The notes beneath the pieces were generated by a model. It searched no databases, was not told where the DNA came from, and was given only the letters and a program-made list of their open reading frames with translations. Below, one piece after another: positions 45,403 to 55,623 of a DNA stretch of 64,000 nt; position 1 is the stretch's first letter; each line of letters starts with the position of its first letter. The position numbers and the translations under genes were made by a program. The stretch is from Ochotona curzoniae (lineage: Eukaryota > Chordata > Mammalia > Lagomorpha > Ochotonidae): positions 47,177,001-47,241,000 of the forward strand of contig NW_024465885.1 in the NCBI RefSeq assembly GCF_017591425.1. The letters are read 5' to 3'.

Positions 45403-45676
45403 AGGGGAGCTAGCACTGAGGGTATAGCACATAAACCCACCACCCACAATGCTGGCATCCCATATGGACACTGGGTCACGCCTCATCTCAAACACAACCG
45501 CTGCCAATGGCCAGTGAAGGCAGATGGTCCCTGTGTCAGGGAGGAAGCTCCTGGCTTCGGCCTGGCTCAGCCCTGCCCAGAGCAGGCATTTGGAGAAATG
45601 AAGCAGCACACGAAAAATCTCTCTCCCCATCTCTCTGGTTACTCCGACTTTCAAAAAATTAAATCTTTAAAAAAAT
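45403..45676 (+). repeat. C-type SINE, sense, internally shortened
   Basis: GGAGCTAGCACTGAGGG, CATCCCATATGGACACTGGG and a tail ATTAAATCTTTAAAAAAATG. Parts of the middle are missing. Confidence 0.75.
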
Positions 45677-45686
45677 GTCATCTGAG

Positions 45687-45858
45687 AGGCTGGCACTATG
45701 GCTCACTAGGCTAATCCTCCACCTTTAAGAGCCAGCATCCCATATGAAAGCTGGTTTGTGTCCTAGCTACTCCATATCCCATCTAGCTCCTGGCTTTTGG
45801 CCTGTGACCTCTGTCTCTTCCTCATTCTGCAAATGTGTCTTTCAAATAAAAATGTTTA
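45687..45858 (+). repeat. C-type SINE, sense, large internal deletion
   Basis: GAGGCTGGCACTATGGCTCAC and GGCTAATCCTCCACC pass after about 110 bases directly to the tail TTTCAAATAAAAATG, so the central third is gone. Confidence 0.8.
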
Positions 45859-45919
45859 AAAATCAGTCAAATGAGACAGAGAGCTCACCCACTGGTTCAC
45901 TCCTGAAAAGAGTGAGACA

Positions 45920-45960
45920 GTCTACGGCCAGGCCACCCTGATGCGCCCGATCTCGTCTGA
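45920..45960 (+). pseudogene. 5S rRNA pseudogene fragment (5' 41 nt)
   Basis: GTCTACGGCCAGGCCACCCT and GCGCCCGATCTCGTCTGA match the first about 42 nt of vertebrate 5S rRNA with three or four differences. The match stops abruptly at the equivalent of 5S position 42, before the internal control region, so it is not transcribable as 5S rRNA. It sits between SINE pieces. Confidence 0.85.
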
Positions 45961-46154
45961 AAAGAGAGACATCTGGGGCTGGGACATGGCTGAACCAGGG
46001 GGCACAGTACTCAATCCACTGCCCCATGAGGGGGCAGAACCCCAAGTGCCTGGGCCAATACCGCTGCCTCCAGGGTCTGCATCCACCAGCAGCCTCAGCC
46101 AGCACCCTGTGCCCACCTGCGCTGGGCCTCTTCCAATCTAGAAACATTTTACTG

Positions 46155-46470
46155 TCACATTTTTTTTCAGATTTATTTATTTTTATTGGAAAGGTAGACC
46201 AGATTTACAAAGAAGCAAAGCCAGAGAGCTCTTTCATCAGCTGGTTAATTACCCAAGTGGCCGCAAAAGCCAGAGCTGAGCTGACCTGAAGCCAGAAGCC
46301 AGGAGCCTCCTTTGGGTCTCCCATGCGGGTGCAGGTCCCAAGGCTTTGAGCCGTCCTCGACTGCCTTCCCAGGCCGCAGGCAGGGAGCCGGCTGGGAAGT
46401 GGAACCGGCACCCATATGGCATTCCCTAACTTGAAAAGTGAGTTCAGCCACGGAGCCATTGCGCCGGGCC
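46155..46470 (-). repeat. C-type SINE, antisense, full length
   Basis: TTCAGATTTATTTATTTTTATTGG at the reversed tail to GAGCCATTGCGCCGGGCCC at the end. Last repeat before the CpG island. Confidence 0.88.
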
Positions 46471-46810
46471 CTCCTGCCAGTCTCTAAGGATGTGTCAGCT
46501 ACGTGACAGACGCCCCTCCTCTCCTACAGGGGGACTGTCAGCCAGCCTCCTTAGTGGAGGCCCCCCGATTCCTCCACGAAAATGCAGCTATTCCCTTCCG
46601 TAAGGTACCACCGGGGATGTGTCCCGGGGAGGCGGGACGCGTCACACTGCCCAGACCGCTGCCACTCACAGCACCCTCATCTGCTAGGAGGGTGTGAACC
46701 GCCTGGGCCAGCCGCACACACCCTGCAGGGCAAGGCCGTGCGCTTCATCCCGCCGGGTGCGGGGCGCCGGGGACCACGCGAGCTGCAGGCCCGCCCACCG
46801 CCCCACTCAC

Positions 46811-46867
46811 CCCGGCGTGATACACTTTATTGGCTCTTTTAATCTTGATATCCAAGGAGGTCCCCAT
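46811..46867 (-). CDS. VPS26C: VPS26C exon 1 (start codon)
   Basis: 57 bp from ATG at 46867-46865 to GGG before the donor GTGAGT. Encodes MGTSLDIKIKRANKVYHAG, the first strand of the N-terminal arrestin lobe; human has Ala at residue 4. The start is fixed by the match to the family N-terminus and the CpG-island position. The exon reads in phase into exon 2. Confidence 0.97.
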
Positions 46868-46887
46868 CTCGGAGTCGCGACAGCGGC

Positions 46888-46911
46888 GTCACGTGACTTG
46901 CGTCACGTGAG
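46888..46911 (-). promoter_or_regulatory. VPS26C: tandem CLEAR/E-box sites near the VPS26C start
   Basis: GTCACGTGAC at 46888-46897 is an exact CLEAR palindrome, the TFEB/TFE3/MITF recognition motif. GTCACGTGAG follows at 46902-46911, 14 bp from the first centre to centre. They lie about 21-44 bp upstream of the ATG, in the 5' UTR or core promoter. Binding is inferred from sequence only; USF or MYC/MAX could also use these sites. Confidence 0.7.
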
Positions 46912-47029
46912 CCGTTCAACCCTCGCTTTCCTGCTTCTTGCAGGCCCGTGATTGGCACCGCTCGCCCCTCCCCCACGCAGGCCCAAGAGGGCGGGACCGC
47001 GCTTTAGCACCGCCCCATCCGCCATGACA

Positions 47030-47039
47030 GTCACGTGCC
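47030..47039 (-). promoter_or_regulatory. VPS26C: third CACGTG E-box of the VPS26C promoter
   Basis: GTCACGTGCC, about 165 bp upstream of the ATG, sharing the GTCACGTG half with the tandem pair. Confidence 0.55.
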
Positions 47040-47520
47040 AGAAACCTCCCGCCGGTTTCCTTCACGCTGAGGGGGAGGGAGGAATGCGCGCCTCTCCCGG
47101 CAGGCCCCGCGGCAGGGGCGCCGCCTGCGCAGTCGAGCCGCGGCTCCCGCCATGCTGCGCGGCGCCATGGCGGTTGTGCCTGCGGCTGTCGGCTCCACGG
47201 TGGCCGGCCCTCCTCTCACGGCCGCCCCGCTGTCTGCCCGGAGCCCCGAGGCGGCAGCGCCTCGCTTCTCCGCCTGCCTTCCTGCGGGAACGCTCGCGGG
47301 CGGGTGCGGCTCCCCTCGCGCGTGTGCGCGCCGTGCCGAGCGCTGATTGGTGGGCGGGCGGCCGGCCCCGCCCCCGGCCCGCGCCCGGGGCTGTGGGAGC
47401 TCCGGGTGACCTCGTCGCGCGCCGCTGCGTCACCGGCCGGTCGCGTCGCCCGGGCGGGCTCCTGTGTCCCGAGCGGCGGCCACGCCCAGGCCCGCGCGTC
47501 ATCCGGTCTGCGCCATGACC

Positions 47521-47867
47521 CCCTGAAATAAAAGAATAAAAGAAATAAAAACCTATGTGTGAAGAGACGACTTTTGCATTAACCGGGTTGGTCGCGTCTC
47601 GTTCTCGTTTTAAACGACATGAAGACATGCTTTTTCTTTTTTGTTAACCCCGCGACCCCTGTATTTGTTGTTGCGTTACACCAGAAACTGTGTGGAAGGA
47701 ACTGATGGCTTAGGGTCTGGAGGCCGCCCCCTGGGCATCCTGAGGCCTCGGGCCAGGGAGCAGTGGACGCTCCGTGGAGCCCTCTCCGCTGGGGCTTGCT
47801 GCTCTCAGTTGAGCCATCGTCATCCCTTGTTTCTGTTACATATCGTCTGCAAAAGTCTGTGTCGAAG
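47521..47867. other. intergenic sequence flanking the CpG island
   Basis: Begins with an AT-rich stretch (AATAAAAGAATAAAAG...). No repeat or gene recognised. Confidence 0.5.
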
Positions 47868-48082
47868 TGTCCATCTCTGGTTTACTCCGCAACTAACAGC
47901 AGTGGCCAGGGCTGCGCCAAGCCACGAGATTCTTCCAGCCCTCCCACGTGGGTGCAGGGGTCCAAGGACTTAGGCCGTCCTCCATTGCTTTACCAGACCA
48001 TTAGCAAGGAGCTGGATCACAAGTGGAGCAGCCAGGGACTGAACCAGTTCCCACATGGGATGCCAGAGCTGCAGGCTGAGGC
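47868..48082 (-). repeat. C-type SINE, antisense, truncated at both ends
   Basis: CAGCCCTCCCACGTGGGTGC, TAGGCCGTCCTCCATTGC and GGGACTGAACCAGTTCCC in reversed order. Confidence 0.72.
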
Positions 48083-49099
48083 AGGAACACCATCAAACAG
48101 ATGGACATGCAGAGCTGGGGAGGGGCCGCAAGGCGCTGCTCCAGGGCTAAGCCAGCCGAGAGATAGGCTGCTCCTGGGTGTCAGAGGTGTCACTCAGCAT
48201 CAGGGTCAGGTCGCCTGCCAGTATCGTTAGGCTTTAGGGAGAGAAGCTCCAAAGCAAGAAGACAGGAATCCTTGCATTCTCTCCCTCAACTGGCCCGACC
48301 CCCAGGGACTATGCTTTAGCAGCATTGCTTTCCTGTTCCTGCTTTATTGTTGCTAAAGTGAAATTCGTTCTCCACTAGCAAAAGGAAGCTGGCAGGTGCA
48401 GGTGACCCCTTGTACCCCATCTCGCCACCGTCGCCACCACCTGATGTCTTTGCTGAGATACCAGCAGGACAACACCATGCTCGCCTTCTGGTAGGTTCCG
48501 GCAACATCCTGGAGAGCTCAACGGGCTCCCTTGCTACACCCCTTCTCTTCTTCCTACCCGTGAGAGCTGTCCTGTTTTCAGTACTTCTCCTGCCTTCACG
48601 AATAGCCTGAGAGGCAGTGGGGCTGAAGATCTGTAGCTTTGCCTTAGTCCTATGAAAAGAGCAACTTTTTGTTACAAGACTGGGAACTGCGCCTGAGGTT
48701 TGCTCTTGGAGTCTAAAAGCTGTTTCTGGAACCGAGGACAAGTCCCACAAAACCTCCTTAAGTGGCTTTTGAATGGAAGGGCAAGTCCCTGGCGCTGCTG
48801 GCAGTGCTGGGCTCGGAGCTCTCAGCTCTGTCCCTCTTCAAAACCTGCCCTGAGGTGAAGAAGACTACCCTGTTGAAGGTTATCGCTGCTATCTCCCCAG
48901 GGACATCCCAAGTTCATAGCTCGTGCGTATGGGGAACGCTGCCCTCCTCCATTGCCCCAGTTTAGGAGAGCTCTGAAGGCCCATCCCACTGCCTGCCTTC
49001 CTATACCACTCAGCTACTGCTGTGTAACAGAGCACTCCAACATTTAGCAGTGTTAAAAATTAAATATTCAGGATCTCCAAGAAGTTATCGGTAAGGAAT
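48083..49099. other. intergenic sequence, nothing recognised
   Basis: Contains overlapping ORFs of 60-144 codons on both strands (48316-48965) without family resemblance or splice support. Confidence 0.5.
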
Positions 49100-49190
49100 T
49101 CAACCAGTGGGGCCACTGAGGAGTGAAGCAAGAGCTGGAGAATCTCACTGTCTCTCTGCCTCTCTGAGAAGGGGTATATTTAATAAATAA
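49100..49190 (+). repeat. C-type SINE tail fragment, sense
   Basis: GGGCCACTGAGGAGTGAAGC, then CTGTCTCTCTGCCTCTC and TTTAATAAATAAGTC. Confidence 0.5.
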
Positions 49191-49898
49191 GTCAAAATTG
49201 CTAAGTGTCTGAGGTCATTTATGAACGCTGCTGCCTGTAAAGCATGTTCCTGCACACAGGTGGGACCAGTGCAAAGGATGACATGCCCAGATGCACATGG
49301 GAGCATAATAGATCACTGAGCCCTCAGGATGTCTAGTGCCACAGAGGGCAGAACAGTTGGACAACTCTCCTGACCAAGCTTTGACAACAAGTAGTTGAGC
49401 GAATGGAGACCCTCAAGTGGACTATGTCAGCCAATGGACCTTGGAAGGATTTGCTCAACCTTGAAGCAATGAAATCAACAGCATTTCAGAACTATTGAAA
49501 GCACCTAGGCAGAACCCTTGGAGCATGCTCCACGTCGGGGACACTGGGATGATATGAGTGGCTCTCCCCCATTCCCGAGTACTGATGTGATTAGACTGCT
49601 GGGAGCGGCCCTCCCCCTTTCCCTCCCCCTGCCCCCCAGATACAGGAAGGAAAAAACTTGGCAGCAATTGTCTCATCTACTTTTTCTCATTCCTTGACTT
49701 TTTCTACCCTAATCAGTGGTCCACATGGATATATACATCCTTCTCAAGTATGTAAACTTCATCAAAATAAACTAAATGTATTATTTTATTAAAAATCATT
49801 GGAACAGAACAAATTGCTTAGAACAGATCCCAACATATTAATGTATACAATTTTATTTTTTGTGGCATATGTAAGTTTTCCAAGATTTTCTTTTTAAA
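49191..49898. other. intergenic AT-rich sequence
   Basis: No repeat or gene recognised. 49740-49870 is very AT-rich. Confidence 0.5.
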
Positions 49899-50222
49899 AG
49901 AAGATTTATTTATTTTTATTACAAAGTCAGATATACAGAGAGGAGGAGAGACAGAGAGGAAGATCTTCCGTCCAATGACTCACTCCCCAAGTGACCACAA
50001 CGGCCGGTGCTGCGCAGATCTGAAGCCAGGATCTAGGAACCTCTTCCGGGTCTCCCACGTGGGTGCAGGATCTCAAGGCTTTGGGCCGTCCTGGACTACT
50101 TTCCCAGGCCACAAGCAGGGAGATGGATGGGAAGTGGAGCTGCTGGGATCAGAACCAGCACCCATATGGGATCCCGGGGCGTTCAAGGCAAGGACTTTAG
50201 CCGCTAGGCCATGCCGCTGGGC
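49899..50222 (-). repeat. C-type SINE, antisense, young and full length
   Basis: AGAAGATTTATTTATTTTTATT to GCTAGGCCATGCCGCTGGGCCC, close to the copy at 53182 in reverse. Confidence 0.92.
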
Positions 50223-50224
50223 CC

Positions 50225-50547
50225 AGAAGATTTATGTATTTATGTATTTATGTGAAAAAGCATCAGAGTGAGGAGAGAAGGAGAGAGCTTCCATTTGCTG
50301 ATTCACACTCCTAATGCTCCCATTGTCTGTGGCTGTGCCAGGTGTAGGCCCAGAGCCAGGAGTTCCAGCCTGCTCTCCCTCACAGGTGACACAGGCCCAA
50401 GCGGTTGGGCCGTCTTCTGCTGCCTTCCCAGGCACAGTAGTAGGGAGCTGGATCAGCAGTGGAACAGCCAGGACTGGAATAGGCACACCAGTATCAGATG
50501 CAAACCTTGAAGTCGTGACTTCACCTGCTGTGTCACAATGCCACCCC
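50225..50547 (-). repeat. C-type SINE, antisense, older
   Basis: Directly abuts the previous SINE. Starts AAGATTTATGTATTTATG (a short ATGT-rich microsatellite) and ends GTGTCACAATGCCACCCC. Confidence 0.78.
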
Positions 50548-50549
50548 GA

Positions 50550-50930
50550 TATTTTATATACAAAAGCTGTATGCAAGTGCTTTGTATATGGATATGAACA
50601 GTCCCCACAAAGCCATAAAGAAGAGTAAATTAAATGTTAGTGCATCGCTTGGTATAAAGAAGAAAAATGCATGTAGGTTTGTGTTTTCCTATCATAAATC
50701 AAAAATAACAAAGAAGGGAGACCTTCCTGGATCAAAGAATTTAAAAAACAATAAAAGGAACCAAGGCATAGACTTAGTGGGAATTGTGAAAACCCTGAAG
50801 GAGAAAACTAGACATTCTTGTAAAAGATGCAGCAGTGGATCTGATGGAAAGGCAAACCATGCCACACACTTGGAAAGGATGAAAGCATTCTTAAAAACAT
50901 GAATTCTCCCCTATTGCTTTTCTAACTTTG
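50550..50930 (+). repeat. ancient LINE-1 ORF2 fragment
   Basis: The frame 50582-50902 (106 codons) aligns near its 3' end with the L1 reverse-transcriptase C-flank: GGCAAACCATGCC...TTGGAAAGGATG...ATTCTCCCC corresponds to the L1 codons around IPCSWIGRLNIVKMSILPK, in the same frame, with a stop inside. It is a relic, not a gene. Confidence 0.55.
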
Positions 50931-50949
50931 AAATAAAACAGTGTAATGT

Positions 50950-51200
50950 TTAGCCTTCTGGTAGGGATGCCCACCTGCTGTATCGGAGTCCCAGCTCCTC
51001 CCAATTCCACTTCCCTGCTCATGGATATCCAGGATTCAGCAGGTCATGGCTCCAGTTCTTGGGTACCTGCTGCCACATGGGAAACCTGACTTGAGCTTCT
51101 GGCTCCTGACTTTGGCCTAATCTAGCTAAGGCTGTTCTAGACACAGAGTGAACCAGCAGATCTGATCTCTCTCTCTCAAATAATTTCAAAAAATAAGCCA
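50950..51200 (+). repeat. C-type SINE, sense, diverged
   Basis: TTCTGGTAGGGATGCCCACC, GGGTACCTGCTGCCACATGG and TCAAATAATTTCAAAAAATAAG. Confidence 0.65.
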
Positions 51201-51212
51201 AACTAGGGAAAA

Positions 51213-51480
51213 TCACATGTGGGCACCAGTTCATGTCCTGGTCGCTCCACTTCCCATCCAGCTCCCTGCTTGTGGTCTGCTAAAGCAGTCAAGGACGGCC
51301 CAAAGCCATGGGACCCTGCACCTGTGTGGGAGACCTAGAGGAGTCTCCTGGCGCTTGGTTTTGGCTCAGCTCTGGCCATGTGGCTACTTGGGGAGTGAAT
51401 CATTGGACGGAAGATCTTCCTCTCTGTATCTCCTCTCTATAGATTTGGCTTACCAATAAAAATAAGTAATAATAAAAAAA
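51213..51480 (+). repeat. C-type SINE, sense, 5'-truncated
   Basis: CATGTGGGCACCAGTTCATG, CAGTCAAGGACGGCCCAAAG and TACCAATAAAAATAAGTAATAAT. Confidence 0.83.
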
Positions 51481-51839
51481 AGAATGGCTTCCCTGCTAAC
51501 TGTACTAGGTCCCAACAGGTAAACAACACCTTCTTGGAATTTCTACCCTCTCAGTAGGATTACAGCCACAGAACAGACACAAAATAAGGCCAGCCAAGAA
51601 CCTCCAGCTGGGCCCCAGTCACAGAATTGTGACGGTGGTAAAACGTCTACTGTTGGAAGGCACCAAGGTTTGCCAAGGTTTGTAATGCAGTAGATGGTCA
51701 CGTCAGCACAGGATGGAGGAGAGAGAGAAACAGAAGTTAAGGTTCCTCAAATGGAACATGTCATCAAATCTGGGTGTCGGAGCCACATCAGTTTCCTAGA
51801 TAATTGATTTTTCTTTTTAATTTTAAATATTGAGCCTTA
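51481..51839. other. intergenic sequence, nothing recognised
   Basis: About 360 bases without repeat or coding character. GCCAAGGTTT is tandemly duplicated at about 51664-51680. Confidence 0.5.
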
Positions 51840-52165
51840 CATGGGATGGTTTGGTGGCACATCTGGCTAACCACTGCTTAGTATGTTTACATTCATACCA
51901 GGTCAAGTTATTATTCGGTTTCCAGTCCAACTTTCTACTAATGTGGACTCTGGGAGATAGCAGATGGTGGTCCAGATGCTTGGGTTCCAGCCACCATGTA
52001 GGAGACCTGGATGAAACTCCTGGCTCCTGGCTTCTGATCAGCTCAGCTCCAGCTGTTGTGGCCACCTGGAGAGTGAACCAGCAGATGGATGATCTCTATA
52101 TATGTCTTTCCTTCTCTCTGTAAATCTGATTTTCCAATAAAATAAATAAGTAAATCTTTTTTAAA
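51840..52165 (+). repeat. C-type SINE, sense, diverged
   Basis: ATGGGATGGTTTGGTGGC, GGTGGTCCAGATGCTTGGG and TTTTCCAATAAAATAAATAAG. Confidence 0.75.
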
Positions 52166-52249
52166 ATGTTGAAAAAGAAATAATCAACTTAGTACATATA
52201 AATTTTTACTATACATAAATGGGAAAAGTTGTGATTAAAAAGGAACAAA

Positions 52250-52585
52250 GGAGCCCAGTGTGATAACGTAGTGGTTAAAGTCCTCGCCTTGCAAGTGCTG
52301 GGATCCCATATGGGCGCCGGTTCTAATCCCAATGACCCTGCTTCCCATCCAGCTCCCTGCTTGTGGCCTGGGAAAGCAGTTGAGGATGGCCCAAAGCCTT
52401 GGGACCCTGCACCCACATAGGAGACCTGGAAGAAGCTTCTGACTCCTGGCTTTGGATTGACTCAGCTCCAGCCATTGCAGCTGCTTGGGGAGTGAACCAT
52501 CGGACGGAAGATCTTCCTCTCTGTCTCTCCTCCTCTCTGTATATCTGATTTTTCAATAAAAATAAATAAATCTTTTTTTTTAAGT
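52250..52585 (+). repeat. C-type SINE, sense, full length
   Basis: GAGCCCAGTGTGATAACGTAG, TTAAAGTCCTCGCCTTGC, TATGGGCGCCGGTTCTAATC and a tail TTCAATAAAAATAAATAAATC. Confidence 0.92.
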
Positions 52586-53166
52586 GGGACAAAATTTATG
52601 CAAAACTATGACAAGTAAAGATCATGGCATAACCGGAAATGCACATGTGTTTCTAGAGCTGCACTAGTTTTCACACACCTAGTAACTAAGAGCCACACCC
52701 CTTGTTGGTTTATTGTTTGCAGTCAACTGGGTGCTCCACCTGAGTGCACGCAGCTTGGAACCACGCTGTCTGCCAGGCTTTTGCCTGGACATTCTGAGAG
52801 AAACATTGACTTCCAAGCTCGTTCCAGTCATTGGCTTCCTGTGCCTAGAGGTTGTGGGACAGAGGCTGTGTCCCAGCCAGCCACCAGAAGTCATTCTCAC
52901 TGTTTCAAGAGCTCTCGGGTCCTTGCAGGCGGCCCCTTCATCATCAAAGCCAGCATGGGTGTGATGGATAGGGTCTGAAGCTGTCAACCCCTGGCATCCT
53001 CATCTTCCTTTCATGGCTGCCATAAAACTTCCTGGGAGTGGTGTGTCGCCATGGTCATGGCTTTGACCCATGCTTAGAGAGAACTGAATTATACAAGGGT
53101 GAGGACCGCTGGGGGTCAACCTTAGAATTTTGGCTGAAGACCTGTGAGACTCGGGACATAAACAAT
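52586..53166. other. intergenic sequence, nothing recognised
   Basis: Overlapping 80-100-codon ORFs on both strands (52679-52987) are unsupported. May include an old DNA transposon or LTR relic, but I cannot place it. Confidence 0.45.
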
Positions 53167-53181
53167 AGAAAACCAAGTCAT

Positions 53182-53515
53182 GGGCCCGGCGGCATGGCCT
53201 AGCGGCTAAAGTCCTCGCCTTGAATGTGCCAGAATCCCATATGGGCGCCAGTTCTAATCCCAGCAGCTCCACTTCCCATCCATCTCCCTGCTTGTGGCCT
53301 GGGAAAGCAGTCAAGGACGGCCCAAAGCCTTGGGATCCTGCACCCGTGTGGGAGACCTGGAAGAAGTTCCTGGCTCCTGGCTTCAGATCTGCGCAGCACC
53401 GGCCGTTGTGGTCACTTGGAGAGTGAATCATTGGACGGAAGATCTTCCTCTCTCCTCCTCTCTGCATATCTGACTATGTAATAAAAATAAATAAATCTTC
53501 TTTAAAAAAAAAAAA
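53182..53515 (+). repeat. C-type SINE, sense, youngest copy with perfect target duplication
   Basis: Full length from GGGCCCGGCGGCATGGCC to the A-rich tail. The tRNA-like head shows an A-box-like TAGCGGCTAAAG and the B box GGTTCTAATCC-type sequence (here AGTTCTAATCCC). AGAAAACCAAGTCAT occurs at 53167-53181 and 53516-53530, a perfect 15-bp target-site duplication. It serves as the reference copy for the window. Confidence 0.95.
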
Positions 53516-53563
53516 AGAAAACCAAGTCATAAGTAGAGGTGGAGACACACAATTAACTTTACC

Positions 53564-53565
<2 letters not shown>

Positions 53566-53609
<44 letters not shown>
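53566..53609. repeat. (CA)n microsatellite
   Basis: About 22 uninterrupted CA dinucleotides. Confidence 0.97.
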
Positions 53610-53611
<2 letters not shown>

Positions 53612-53639
53612 GACATTCCGGTAGGAATCTTCCATTTCA

Positions 53640-54005
53640 CAGAATCAATTAATGAAAATACCTCTTATTAGCAGGTTTGTGATCAAACAGGCATTTTCAT
53701 GTATTGATGATAGTGGTAAGAATAGTACAATACAGGCAAAAACAGCCTGGCAGTGTATGCTGAAGCCTTTAAAGTGTTTAGAATTGCTATGGCGCAGTAA
53801 TTCGATAACTGAGGATCTACAGTGATTCTAAACATGAGAGTCTGGGGGAACGCAAACAACATGGTATTCACAGAACAGTGTCAATAATGAAACAAAGGAA
53901 GCAATCAAAGTAACTAAATGGGTATGGTTCCAAAGAACTATCACATAGATGTTGAAATTGTGGTTATGTCAAAGGAAAGTAAAACTGAATAAAAGTAATA
54001 AATAT
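53640..54005 (+). repeat. ancient LINE-1 ORF2 3' end
   Basis: TATGGCGCAGTAATTCGATAAC, then ACAGTGTCAATAATGAAAC and CAATCAAAGTAACTAAATGGG follow L1 ORF2 C-terminal landmarks. Ends in A-rich sequence near 54000. Confidence 0.5.
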
Positions 54006-54079
54006 AAAATAATACAAATAATATTTATGTTTATGGGGCACAAGATCCAAGAGGCCCATTGTCTCATTCGTTACAATCA

Positions 54080-55165
54080 CATTTGATAACCTCAGTAGCC
54101 ACTTTTGGTTAGAAATCGACAAGCCAAGATAAAAATTTAGATGGTCACACGAAAGATCTAGAGTAGCCAACATAATTTTGAAAAAAGACCTGAAGTGGAA
54201 ATTTGCAACACTTGATTTCAAGAGCTTGTACATAACAACAAGGACTAAGCCTCAGGAGATAGATGGATGGATTGATGGAACAGATACAAAGCGTACATCT
54301 CGCCCATATGTACAGAGTCAATAAAAATCATGGAAGATGCTGAACAAGGGTGTCAATAGGTTCCTAAAGACAAGTTTTTACAATGGTGGAACCAGAATTG
54401 TACAGGCTAAAGGTGAGGCATGCCACTCACCCTATACCACATACGGAAGTTAACTTGAAATTGTTCCTAGATCTAGAACACATGAGACACAATCCTTTTG
54501 TCCTTGGGGTAAGCAAAACAAACAAACAAAACAAAACAAGAAAAAACCTTCAATAAGACACATAAGGAATTAATTATGAACAATTGGTAAATTAAACATT
54601 CAAGGTTTAAAATATACAGAATGTAACAGTAAGATGAGCCACAAAACTGAAGGACATGCTAGCAGGACACACACCTGACCAAGGATGAGGGTTCGGAATG
54701 TAGGAGAAAACTCTTCCAAATCCCTACCTATCTGATTAATATACAGTCCACAGACACTTTATAAAACACTTTGTAAAAGAAACATGAATAGCCTGTGAGT
54801 GCGTGGAAAGATGGCCAACATCAATAGCCATTTGGAAATGCAGACACAAATCACTTACAGGGCTAGCCTGTGAAATTCAGAGGGGACAAGGCTGCGGAGC
54901 AAGTGGGACCCTTACAGACTGCTGGTGGGAATGCCAAATGCAGCCAGCATTTGGGAACCCAGCTCCGCACTTCCTTATGAAGTGAAGTACGCACCAGCCA
55001 TATGGTTCAGCATGAGCCATTCTGGATGTTTACTCAAGACAACGAAAACATATGTCCTTGCACATATTCCTTGTACTAGTTTATCATAACATGGTCCATG
55101 ATACACAAAAACTGGGAAAACCTGAATGTTCAGCACAAAATCTAGGATAACTACACAAAAGAATA
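54080..55165 (+). repeat. LINE-1 ORF2 C-terminal region relic
   Basis: More than 1 kb in L1 ORF2 order: CACACGAAAGATCTAGAGTAGC, GAAAAAAGACCTGAAGTGG, GAGATAGATGGATGG, CTATACCACATACGG, then CTGCTGGTGGGAATGCC, GACAACGAAAACATATGTCC and CTGGGAAAACCTGAATG. All frames are broken. Confidence 0.75.
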
Positions 55166-55623
55166 CTATGTCCCAATACCAAGAAACAACTCCTGCTCAC
55201 CCTGAGTTACGGAAGCCAGCCGTGGAAGACTGCCCAAGTACCGGTCCTCGTCTGTAGCCTGGGGGACTGCCGTCAGATGGAAATGATCTGTAGAATGTTG
55301 GGGGCGTTGATTTACATGTAATTCCTTTGCTAAAACCCAGGACTATACAGAGAATTTTTTGTTACAAAAAAAATTTAGCTTGACTTATCAAAGAATAAGT
55401 TGACTTCAAATGCTGCATAATACAGTTATGAAGATCTTCTTTCACCTCAGAAAATAATTGTGTTGAAATAAAAGCTGAGATGATACAGAATCACTCCAGT
55501 GGTTATGAACGTAAACAACAAAACCACATGGGAAGGAAGCCCCTGAGCACACAAACACAAGGATATGCCGGAGCCTTCATGGAGCAATTAACTGACGAGT
55601 TAAGTTGGGATGAGCACTTTTTA
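55166..55623. other. intergenic AT-rich sequence
   Basis: No repeat or gene recognised. Confidence 0.5.

Larger units (their letters stand above)
30364..46810 (-). other. VPS26C: VPS26C intron 1
   Basis: 16.4 kb with donor GTGAGT and acceptor CCCACAG. It holds about sixteen SINEs, old LINE-1 pieces (36430-36600, 44255-44790), minisatellites with 41-bp and 82-bp units, two CA repeats and a 5S rRNA fragment. Unassigned stretches are 31204-31957, 32500-33314, 34561-34936, 35280-36429, 36601-37873, 38816-42242 and 42571-43375. The ORFs of 100-200 codons there are not supported by family resemblance or splice context. Confidence 0.88.
20021..46867 (-). other. VPS26C: VPS26C gene, start to stop codon
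   Basis: Eight coding exons (19, 48, 50, 27, 25, 50 1/3, 51 and 27 2/3 codons including the stop) join in phase to 297 residues, the length I recall for human VPS26C (DSCR3). The protein has the bilobed arrestin-like fold of the VPS26 family and is a subunit of Retriever (with VPS35L and VPS29), which works with the CCC complex and SNX17 to return cargo such as integrins from endosomes to the plasma membrane. All seven introns have GT-AG ends. The gene converges with TTC3, as in human. Confidence 0.97.
46600..47520. promoter_or_regulatory. VPS26C: CpG-island promoter of VPS26C
   Basis: A CG-dense, repeat-free stretch of about 0.9 kb spans VPS26C exon 1 and runs upstream. It holds CCAAT boxes (ATTGG at about 46951 and 47345), GC boxes (GGGCGGG at about 46990 and 47352) and three CACGTG E-boxes. 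No TATA box is evident. It stops sharply at about 47520, where the sequence becomes AT-rich. The long ORFs on both strands here reflect CG richness. Bidirectional promoter activity is possible, but no plus-strand gene is seen. Confidence 0.85.

Noticed and set aside
46952..47628. Two 188-codon ORFs on opposite strands in the CpG island
   Set aside because: CG-rich promoter DNA has few stops. Composition is low-complexity (Arg, Pro, Ala) and no family is recognised.
50582..50902. 106-codon Lys-rich ORF that looked like a small basic protein
   Set aside because: Its 3' part follows LINE-1 ORF2 order and frame, so it is an element relic.
53182..53260. tRNA gene suggested by A and B boxes
   Set aside because: The boxes are the tRNA-like head of a SINE; there is no cloverleaf or acceptor stem pairing.
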